From NCBI RefSeq assembly GCF_002735925.1, contig NZ_PEDL01000016.1:26556-90555 (forward strand): a stretch of DNA of 64,000 bases. The letters are read 5' to 3'. Shown here piece by piece: positions 58,465 through 64,000 of the stretch. Numbering within the stretch: the stretch's first letter is position 1; each line of letters opens with the position of its first letter. The notes beneath the pieces were generated by a model. It was not told the origin of the DNA. It saw only the letters and a list, made by a program, of their open reading frames with translations, and did not search any database. Position numbers and translations under genes: made by a program. Source of the DNA: Sporanaerobium hydrogeniformans (GTDB lineage Bacteria > Bacillota > Clostridia > Lachnospirales > Cellulosilyticaceae).

Positions 58465-59229
58465 ATGAAAGATACCATTTATACGATTCCTTTAACAGAT
58501 GCTTTTAACTCTGAAGATGAATGCCCTTTTTGTTATATTACTCGTAATTTAGAGCAAGATGCCATTTCTTTTATACTGGGGTCAGCTTATATGGAAGATG
58601 ATATTCGTGAACAAACTGATAAAATGGGTTTTTGCAAAGAACACTATAAAAAAATGTATGACTATGGCAATCGTCTTGGGACAGCCCTCATGCTCCATAC
58701 TCATTATAAAGCACTTGAAAAAGAATTAAAAGCTAAGATGGAAAGCTTTTCTCCTTCACAAACTAGCTTCTTTTCTAAATTTAAAAAAACTAAAGCATCT
58801 ACTGATTCCTCATTAGATGCCTTACCTCACTGGATTAAGGCTCAGGATAAGAGTTGCTATATCTGTAACCGTATAGATACTAACTTTAAACGCTATATGG
58901 ACACCTTTTTTTATCTTTATACACATAATCCTGAATTTAAACAACTTTTTTCAAATTCAAAAGGTTTTTGTATAACTCACTTTGGTGATCTTATGACTCT
59001 ATCTGAAACCAAACTCAATACTTCTCAAAAAGAAAGTTTTTACCCTCTTTTGTTTGCTAAAATGGAAGAAAACCTAAAACGTATTGAGGAAGATCTTTCT
59101 TGGTTTATTGATAAATACGACTATCAAAATCAGGATGCCCCTTGGAAAAGCTCAAAAGATGCTATTCCAAGAGGCATCCAAAAACTGGTAGGTACCTACG
59201 TTCAAGACCCTCCTTTTAAGGAAAATTAA
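58465..59229 (+). CDS. DUF6062 family protein
   Basis: 254 residues. Starts MKDTIYTIPLTDAF..EDECPFCYI, with paired cysteines ECPFC, GFCKEH, CYICNRI and GFCITH that likely bind metal (zinc or Fe-S), and helical sequence between. This is the DUF6062 pattern of Clostridia; function unknown. AAGGTGG precedes the ATG at 58465; the frame extends upstream to 58309 across the glycosylase promoter and that part should not be read. Monocistronic. Confidence 0.78.
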   Translation: MKDTIYTIPLTDAFNSEDECPFCYITRNLEQDAISFILGSAYMEDDIREQTDKMGFCKEHYKKMYDYGNRLGTALMLHTHYKALEKELKAKMESFSPSQTSFFSKFKKTKASTDSSLDALPHWIKAQDKSCYICNRIDTNFKRYMDTFFYLYTHNPEFKQLFSNSKGFCITHFGDLMTLSETKLNTSQKESFYPLLFAKMEENLKRIEEDLSWFIDKYDYQNQDAPWKSSKDAIPRGIQKLVGTYVQDPPFKEN

Positions 59230-59270
59230 AAGGAGGATCCACCTTCTTTGGTCTTTCAACAAATGGATGT

Positions 59271-61871
59271 TTAAAGACTTTTTATCCCTTTAATAAGTTG
59301 AATAATACAAGTAGGTAAGAATGCTAATAGAGAAAAGGTTGCAATTTGCTCGATAGTTAATGGACTTATGTTAAACAGTTGCTGACAAGCAGGAATAAAT
59401 AGTACTGCATTTAAAAGCGCTACTCCTAAAATAAAAGCAAGGATAGAAAAAACATTGGTAAATAACCCTAATTTGACCAGTGACTCTTCTCCTCTACAAT
59501 TAAACCCATGAAAAAGTCTTGCTAAGCATAGTGTAGCAAAAGCCATTGTACTTGCTACTTGTGCTCCTCCTGCTTTTAAGCCACTGTAAAAAGCAAGGAG
59601 TGTACAAATAGTAAAAAGTCCTCCCTCTATAAAAATAGCCTTTAATAATTTTTTGTTAAGGATATTTTCTTTTGCATTTCTTGGTTTTGTATTTAAAACC
59701 ATATGGTTTCCTTTTTCTACCCCTATTGCTATAGCTGGAAGGCTATCTGTAACTAAGTTTATAAAAAGAAGCTGTACAGCTGCAAAAGGAATGGGTAAAG
59801 CCATTAGAGAGGTATAAAGTACAGTAAGTATACCTGCTGTATTACCTGATAGTAGGAAATGAATTGCATTTTGGATATTTCTATAAACATTTCTTCCGTT
59901 ACTTACTGCCTTTATAATCGTGGCGAAATTATCATCTGTTAAAATGATAGCTGCTGCATCCTTGGAGACTTGAGTACCTGTAATACCCATAGCAATGCCT
60001 ATATCTGCTTTCTTAAGAGCTGGTGCATCATTAACCCCATCTCCCGTCATAGCTACTATATGTCCCTTTTGTTGCCATCTGCTTACAATACGTATTTTAT
60101 GTTCAGGAGAAACACGGGCATATACAGAAATTTTATCTAGTTTACTATCTAGCTCTTCATCTGTCATCTCATTAAGTGTTCTCCCATCAATCGCTTCATC
60201 TCCTTCTTTTAAAATACCAAGTTCCTTGGCAATACTAGAAGCTGTTACTTTATGGTCACCTGTAATCATAATGGGCTTTATACCTGCTTTTAAGCAGTCT
60301 TCAACAGCCTGTTTAGATTCTTCTCTAGGTGGGTCCATCATGGCAATTAAACCTAAAAAGGTATAATCTTTTTCCTCTACTAAACTTAACTCGCCTTTTT
60401 CTCTTCTCTCTTTATAGGCAAATCCCAGTACACGTAGTCCTCTTGCTGAAAATTCTTCATTCGCCTTTTTTATCCTTTCCTTTTCTTCATTGCTAATAGG
60501 TTTTATACCTTCCTCTGTTTCGCTAAAAGCTAATCTTTCTAAGAGGACATCTGGCGCCCCTTTTGTAAATAAAATATTTTTATCCTCTACCTGATGTAAG
60601 GTTGTCATTAATTTCCTATCTGATTCAAATGGAAGTTCTGCTATTCTTTGTATTTCTTTTCTTAATTCTACTTCATCCACTCCATAATTTTCAGCCCAAT
60701 TAACAAGAGCTATTTCGGTAGGATCCCCTATCTGTTTTTCCTCTAATGTAAGCGAATCATTACAAAGAACTGCTGCTTTCATTAAATAATTTTCTACTGA
60801 TGTTTTAAAAGACATTTCTTTGCTTTTTTGAAATCTATTGTTACAATAAATTTCTTTAACTGTCATTTTATTTTGAGTAAGTGTTCCTGTTTTATCTGAG
60901 CAAATAATTGAAACAGAACCTAAACTTTCTACTGCTTTAAGTTCTTTTATAATGGCATTTTCTTTCACCATACGTTGTGTACCTAATGCAAGTACGATAG
61001 TTACTATAGAGCTTAATGCCTCTGGAATGGCGGCTACTGCTAAAGCTACAGCAAACATGAGTGAATCTAATAGAGGCATTTGTCTATATAAACTTAATAA
61101 AAATATAACACCACAAATCATTAAAATCACAACAGCTAGCTTCTTACTAAAATCATCTAAGCTTACCTGTAAAGGTGTTTTCTTTTCCTGAGTAGTATTC
61201 ATAAGGTCTGCAATCTTTCCTAATTCTGTTTGCATACCTGTTGCTGTAACAATAACCTTACCTCTTCCATAAGTAACAAGACTCCCTGAAAAAACCATAT
61301 TTTTTTGATCTCCCAAAGGTAACTTCTTTTCTTCAAGCACTTGTTCTATCTTTGTAACACTCTCTGACTCACCTGTTAAAGAACTCTCATTAACCTGTAA
61401 TGAAAAGCTTTCTATAACACGTCCATCTGCTGCTACAACATCACCTGCTTCAAGTATGAGTACATCTCCTATTACTACCTCACTAGCAGGTAGCTCTGTC
61501 ACTACACCATTCTTTAGAACTTTAGCATACGGTGCAGATAGCCTCTTAAGGCTTTCTAGAGATTGTCTTGCCTTTAAGTGCTGAAGCGTTCCTAATAAAG
61601 CATTTAATAAAATTACCACTAAAATAACTAAAGTGCTCTCTCCATTTCCTATAAAAAAGGAAACAATAGCTGCTAAAATAAGAATAAGTACTAATACATC
61701 TAAAAATTGTTCAAAGAAAATACGAGGTATGGATTTTTTTTTATTTTCAATAAGTGTATTTTTACCATAATCTATTAATCTTTGTGAACGTTGCGAATCA
61801 CTTATCCCTTCTTTATTTGTTTGTAATTCTTTGTAAAGCTCCTCATAATCCCAGTTAAAATAATTGTTCAT
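59271..61871 (-). CDS. P-type cation-translocating ATPase, Ca2+-ATPase (P2) type
   Basis: 866 residues. Actuator motif TGES (166-169), membrane helix 4 with PEAL (283-286), phosphorylation motif DKTGTLTQNKM (Asp326), and hinge GDGVNDAPALKKADIGIAMG; cation-ATPase N- and C-terminal domains are present, with ten predicted membrane segments. This is the PMR1/SERCA-like group in bacteria, exporting Ca2+ and sometimes Mn2+. There is no CPC motif, so copper transport is unlikely. GGAGG precedes the ATG; a structured leader with a terminator lies directly upstream. Confidence 0.93.
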   Translation of the reverse strand: MNNYFNWDYEELYKELQTNKEGISDSQRSQRLIDYGKNTLIENKKKSIPRIFFEQFLDVLVLILILAAIVSFFIGNGESTLVILVVILLNALLGTLQHLKARQSLESLKRLSAPYAKVLKNGVVTELPASEVVIGDVLILEAGDVVAADGRVIESFSLQVNESSLTGESESVTKIEQVLEEKKLPLGDQKNMVFSGSLVTYGRGKVIVTATGMQTELGKIADLMNTTQEKKTPLQVSLDDFSKKLAVVILMICGVIFLLSLYRQMPLLDSLMFAVALAVAAIPEALSSIVTIVLALGTQRMVKENAIIKELKAVESLGSVSIICSDKTGTLTQNKMTVKEIYCNNRFQKSKEMSFKTSVENYLMKAAVLCNDSLTLEEKQIGDPTEIALVNWAENYGVDEVELRKEIQRIAELPFESDRKLMTTLHQVEDKNILFTKGAPDVLLERLAFSETEEGIKPISNEEKERIKKANEEFSARGLRVLGFAYKERREKGELSLVEEKDYTFLGLIAMMDPPREESKQAVEDCLKAGIKPIMITGDHKVTASSIAKELGILKEGDEAIDGRTLNEMTDEELDSKLDKISVYARVSPEHKIRIVSRWQQKGHIVAMTGDGVNDAPALKKADIGIAMGITGTQVSKDAAAIILTDDNFATIIKAVSNGRNVYRNIQNAIHFLLSGNTAGILTVLYTSLMALPIPFAAVQLLFINLVTDSLPAIAIGVEKGNHMVLNTKPRNAKENILNKKLLKAIFIEGGLFTICTLLAFYSGLKAGGAQVASTMAFATLCLARLFHGFNCRGEESLVKLGLFTNVFSILAFILGVALLNAVLFIPACQQLFNISPLTIEQIATFSLLAFLPTCIIQLIKGIKSL

Positions 61872-61920
61872 TACTAGTTCCTCCTTTTATTTATTCAACA
61901 AATAAACTTTATGAATAACT

Positions 61921-61980
61921 AAAAAACAAAAGACTTTTAATGTTCTTTAAAAAATTTCTAAAGAACATTAAAAAGTCTTG
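61921..61980 (-). terminator. Leader terminator (attenuator) ahead of the P-type ATPase
   Basis: About 20-bp stem (61930-61949 with 61959-61980, one bulge) followed on the minus strand by TTGTTTTTT. It lies within the ATPase leader, downstream of the promoter at 62087-62115 and only some 50 bases before the ATPase start, so it acts on the ATPase transcript. Confidence 0.7.
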
Positions 61981-62062
61981 TAACCATTAAGATGATGGCA
62001 TATAGTACCAGATTATTCATCGCGTTGTTGACACTATATTTTATACTACTCCCTTTTAAAGT
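61930..62062 (-). promoter_or_regulatory. Candidate metal riboswitch leader, yybP-ykoY (Mn2+) like
   Basis: The minus-strand leader reads TTTAAAAGGGAGTAG (around 62046-62060), then GTGTCAACA, a GATGAAT/CCATCATC region and the terminator. AGGGAGTAG and TCAACA resemble conserved loops of the yybP-ykoY riboswitch, which commonly precedes P-type cation ATPases. The AACTTTAAAAG before the core can pair with CTTTTTAATGTT in the terminator's first arm, giving an anti-terminator. The class call is from memory of the consensus and needs a covariance-model test. Confidence 0.5.
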
Positions 62063-62086
62063 TATTCACTTATATTTATTACTACT

Positions 62087-62115
62087 ATAATATAGAGAAA
62101 AATGATAGTTGTAAA
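62087..62115 (-). promoter_or_regulatory. Promoter of the P-type ATPase leader
   Basis: On the minus strand TTTACA (62110-62115), 17-bp spacer, TATTAT (62087-62092). It lies after the csoR stop and gives a leader of about 200 bases. Confidence 0.65.
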
Positions 62116-62160
62116 GTACTTTAGAAAGTATTTTAAATTTATTAGACTTGAAATAGATAA

Positions 62161-62427
62161 TTACTTACTTATAATTTTTTCTAGTACTTTCATAATTTCA
62201 GCAATCTTTTCTTCACCTTTATCTTCAAGGCATGCTGCTTTTACACAGTGTGTAAGATGCTGTTCTAAAATAAGAATATTAGCTTTTTTTAATAAAGACT
62301 GAACAGCAATAATTTGATTAGATACATCTATGCAATAACGCTCTCCTTCTATCATTTTAACAATACCATCTATTTGGCCCCTTGCTGTTTTCAAAGCTTG
62401 CAATGCTTTTTTCTTTTCTGTATTCAT
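62161..62427 (-). CDS. csoR: CsoR-type metal-sensing repressor
   Basis: 88 residues, all helical, DUF156/CsoR family: ALKTARGQIDGIVKMIEGERYCIDVSNQIIAVQSLL. Metal ligands fit Cu(I)-type CsoR: Cys32, His57 and Cys61, with the same spacings (25 and 4) as the C36-H61-C65 triad of M. tuberculosis CsoR. The ATG at 62427 follows GGAGG; a GTG at 62442 is in frame but precedes it. It should release its operator when Cu(I) binds; no copper ATPase lies next to it in this window. Symbol by family. Confidence 0.85.
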   Translation of the reverse strand: MNTEKKKALQALKTARGQIDGIVKMIEGERYCIDVSNQIIAVQSLLKKANILILEQHLTHCVKAACLEDKGEEKIAEIMKVLEKIISK

Positions 62428-62444
62428 TTCTTCCCTCCTCACAG

Positions 62445-62491
62445 TAGGGGTATTTTGTCTTTATAGTATACCCTAATAAATACGTTGTCAA
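62445..62491 (-). promoter_or_regulatory. csoR promoter with overlapping inverted repeat operator candidate
   Basis: TAGGGGTAT (62445-62453) and ATACCCTA (62468-62475) form an inverted repeat of the G/C-tract type bound by CsoR, overlapping TATACT (62465-62470) below a TTGACA (62486-62491) on the minus strand. The 15-bp spacer is short. Autoregulation is inferred. Confidence 0.55.
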
Positions 62492-62495
62492 ACTT

Positions 62496-62528
62496 AAAAA
62501 GCACTTATCTAAAGGATAAGTGCTTTTT
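62496..62528 (-). terminator. Terminator of the tRNA cluster
   Basis: Perfect 14-bp stem AAAAAGCACTTATC with its complement (62496-62509 with 62515-62528), running into TTTTT on the minus strand, directly after the last tRNA-Thr gene. Confidence 0.85.
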
Positions 62529-62532
62529 TTGA

Positions 62533-62605
<73 letters not shown>

Positions 62606-62702
62606 ATATTCTATATTCTAGCTTACCCAGCTCACTTGGCAGAGTTCCTCTGCCCTCAGACCAAACTACGGTCTTCGTATAACTCCATTGAGCCACGTCG
62701 GC
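62606..62702 (-). pseudogene. tRNA-Thr-derived pseudogene with unrelated structured insert
   Basis: Its first 16 bases (62702-62687 on the minus strand) and the 5' flank equal the tRNA-Thr gene (GCCGACGTGGCTCAAT), then the sequence departs. The rest folds into AGACC-GTAGTTT-GGTCT and GGCAGAG-GAA-CTCTGCC hairpins closed by GCTCA/TGAGC. There is no T arm and no 3' acceptor strand, so it cannot be a working tRNA. Confidence 0.65.
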
Positions 62703-62735
62703 ATGTTCTATATCTTAATTTAAAACAACAAAAAA

Positions 62736-62809
<74 letters not shown>

Positions 62810-62845
62810 ATAATAAAAATATATTCTGTTATTTAAAAGAATAAG

Positions 62846-62919
<74 letters not shown>

Positions 62920-62953
62920 ATTTTTAATAGTATAACCTATAAACATAAAAATA

Positions 62954-63038
62954 TGCCCGAGACCGGAATCGAACCGGTACGAGGGGTTAGCTCGCAGGAT
63001 TTTAAGTCCTGTGCGTCTGCCAGTTCCGCCACTCGGGC
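62954..63038 (-). tRNA. tRNA-Leu (anticodon TAA)
   Basis: 85 bases with the long variable arm of class II tRNAs; anticodon arm CAGGA-CTTAAAA-TCCTG; acceptor GCCCGAG/CTCGGGC. Confidence 0.95.
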
Positions 63039-63044
63039 ATATAA

Positions 63045-63117
63045 TGGTCGCTATAGGGCTCGAACCTATGACCCCCTGCTTGTAAGGCAGGTGCTCTCCC
63101 AGCTGAGCTAAGCGACC
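63045..63117 (-). tRNA. tRNA-Val (anticodon TAC)
   Basis: 73 bases; acceptor GGTCGCT; anticodon arm CCTGC-CTTACAA-GCAGG; discriminator A. Confidence 0.95.
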
Positions 63118-63154
63118 ATATTTATAAACTTTTAAGCTAATTGCTTAACTTAAG

Positions 63155-63228
63155 CGACCCAGAAGGGACTCGAACCCTCGACCTCCGCCGTGACAGGGCG
63201 GCGTGCTAACCAACTGTACCACTGGGCC
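63155..63228 (-). tRNA. tRNA-Asp (anticodon GTC)
   Basis: 74 bases; anticodon arm CCGCC-CTGTCAC-GGCGG; discriminator G as expected for Asp. Confidence 0.95.
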
Positions 63229-63258
63229 AAAATCTATAACTTATTAAGTAATTCTTAG

Positions 63259-63332
63259 TGGACCCTCGGGGACTCGAACCCAGGACCGTCCGGTTATGAG
63301 CCGGATGCTCTAACCAACTGAGCTAAGGGTCC
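63259..63332 (-). tRNA. tRNA with anticodon CAT, probably tRNA-Ile2 (lysidine type)
   Basis: 74 bases; acceptor GGACCCT; anticodon loop CTCATAA. C at acceptor positions 4 and 5 (C4-G69, C5-G68) is the TilS recognition feature that separates Ile2 from elongator Met, so Ile2 is favoured; elongator tRNA-Met is the alternative. Confidence 0.85.
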
Positions 63333-63338
63333 ATATAA

Positions 63339-63411
<73 letters not shown>

Positions 63412-63444
63412 ATATTCTATAATAATTACTTTATTAAGTTATAA

Positions 63445-63516
63445 TGACCCATAGGAGAATCGAACTCCTGTTACCGCCGTGAAAGGGCGGTGTCTTAACC
63501 GCTTGACCAATGGGCC
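63445..63516 (-). tRNA. tRNA-Glu (anticodon TTC)
   Basis: 72 bases; acceptor GGCCCAT; anticodon arm CCGCC-CTTTCAC-GGCGG; discriminator A. Confidence 0.95.
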
Positions 63517-63524
63517 TTAATAAA

Positions 63525-63596
63525 CTCCCCGAGTAGGGTTCGAACCTACGACCCTCCGGTTAACAGCCGGATGCTCTGCCGCTGAGCTATCGAGGA
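63525..63596 (-). tRNA. tRNA-Asn (anticodon GTT)
   Basis: 72 bases; anticodon arm TCCGG-CTGTTAA-CCGGA; discriminator G. First tRNA of the cluster, about 30 bases after the -10 box of the cluster promoter. Confidence 0.95.
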
Positions 63597-63625
63597 ATAC
63601 TTGCTACTCATTTGAGCACTGTAGA

Positions 63626-63654
63626 AGTATAACATTCTGTTTGACCTATGTCAA
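63626..63654 (-). promoter_or_regulatory. Strong promoter of the tRNA cluster
   Basis: On the minus strand a perfect TTGACA (63649-63654), 17-bp spacer and TATACT (63626-63631). It lies between the 23S 3' end and the first tRNA, so the cluster need not depend on rRNA read-through. Confidence 0.85.
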
Positions 63655-63703
63655 CATTTTATACTCACAAAACTAAACACAATCCTTTAACCTTTTATTG
63701 TTA

Positions 63704-64000
63704 GGTCAAACCCTCGAACCGTTAGTACTTAGTACCTACATGCATTACTGCACTTACAGCCTAAGCCTATCTACCTCATAGTCTCTAAGGGGTCTTACTC
63801 CATTTCTGGATGGGAAGTCTTATCTTGAGGGGGGCTTCACGCTTAGATGCCTTCAGCGTTTATCCCTTCCAGACTTGGCTTCTCTGCTATGCCATTGGTA
63901 TGACAACAGATGCACCAGTGGTCCGTTCATCCCGGTCCTCTCGTACTAAGGACAACTCCTCTCAAACTTCCTGCGCCCACGACGGATAGGGACCGAACTG
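63704..64000 (-). rRNA. 23S rRNA, 3' end (partial)
   Basis: The minus strand reads, in order, CAGTTCGGTCCCTATC, CGTCGTGGGCGCAGGA-type sequence, GTACGAGAGGACCGGGATGAACG (the conserved sarcin-ricin downstream region) and ends near GGTTCGAGGGTTTGACC, the usual 3' end of bacterial 23S rRNA. The rest lies beyond the right edge. The exact 3' end near 63704 is estimated by analogy with other Firmicutes. Confidence 0.93.

Noticed and set aside
59225..59262. Strong terminator between DUF6062 and the P-type ATPase
   Set aside because: AAAGGAGG/CCTTCTTT pairs with a mismatch and without a clear T tract; too weak to list as a feature.
62606..62702. A working tRNA-Thr(AGT)
   Set aside because: The 7-base loop would place AGT as anticodon, but there is no T arm and no 3' acceptor strand, and A34 in a Thr tRNA is not expected in bacteria.

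Overview
The window is low-GC DNA with dense, mostly minus-strand gene packing, strong AGGAGG-type ribosome binding sites, a CIRCE-controlled groES-groEL operon and many families typical of anaerobic Clostridia (DUF6171, DUF6106, DUF6062, FliB-like methylase, ferredoxin-type aldo/keto reductase, YesM/YesN two-component pairs). It best fits a plant-polysaccharide-degrading member of the Lachnospiraceae/Clostridiales, Cellulosilyticum-like in flavour. That placement is inference from gene content; no phylogenetic marker was compared.

Layout. 0-4 kb: end of an ECF-transporter S component, a 4Fe-4S aldo/keto reductase, a K+/H+-type antiporter and a YbgC-like thioesterase. 4-27 kb: a carbohydrate-use region with three units. 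Unit 1 (4.0-14.5 kb) is an ABC sugar importer (two permeases plus lipoprotein) with GH31 alpha-xylosidase-like and GH36 alpha-galactosidase-like enzymes, divergent from its own YesM/YesN pair. Unit 2 (14.6-23.1 kb) has YesM, YesN, a frameshifted binding protein, two permeases, a DUF6171 protein and a GH51 arabinofuranosidase. Unit 3 (23.3-27.7 kb) has a GH3 enzyme, a DUF3237 protein and an esterase, divergent from an AraC regulator. Neither importer has its own ATPase, so a shared MsmK-type ATPase is implied. The enzymes fit intracellular trimming of imported xyloglucan/arabinoxylan oligosaccharides.

27.7-38.8 kb: mixed genes (MATE transporter, TPR protein, FliB-like protein, GGDEF cyclase, ArsC/Spx-like protein, RsmH-type methyltransferase), a tetR remnant, a ferredoxin-type protein, and a TetR/flavodoxin/membrane operon with a readable promoter and twin operators. 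38.8-44 kb is the accessory-looking part: a two-gene cassette (winged-helix-like protein plus a protein with an R-x4-H HEPN-like motif) bracketed by modular hairpin repeats, then small orphan genes. 44-47 kb is guaBA, with guaA frameshifted. 47.4-53.4 kb is an efflux operon (TolC-like, HlyD-like, two ABC-2 permeases, TetR) with a promoter overlapped by two operator-like palindromes and no ATPase. 53.5-62.5 kb: uppP, groESL, an OGG-type glycosylase, DUF6062, a Ca2+-type P-ATPase behind a leader that looks like a metal riboswitch/attenuator, and a CsoR repressor.

62.5-64 kb: ten tRNA genes plus a tRNA-Thr-derived pseudogene, transcribed from their own promoter just after the 3' end of a 23S rRNA gene, with no 5S gene seen between. 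Two single-base frameshifts (18.9 and 45.1 kb), one in a normally essential gene, suggest either assembly indels or recent mutation.
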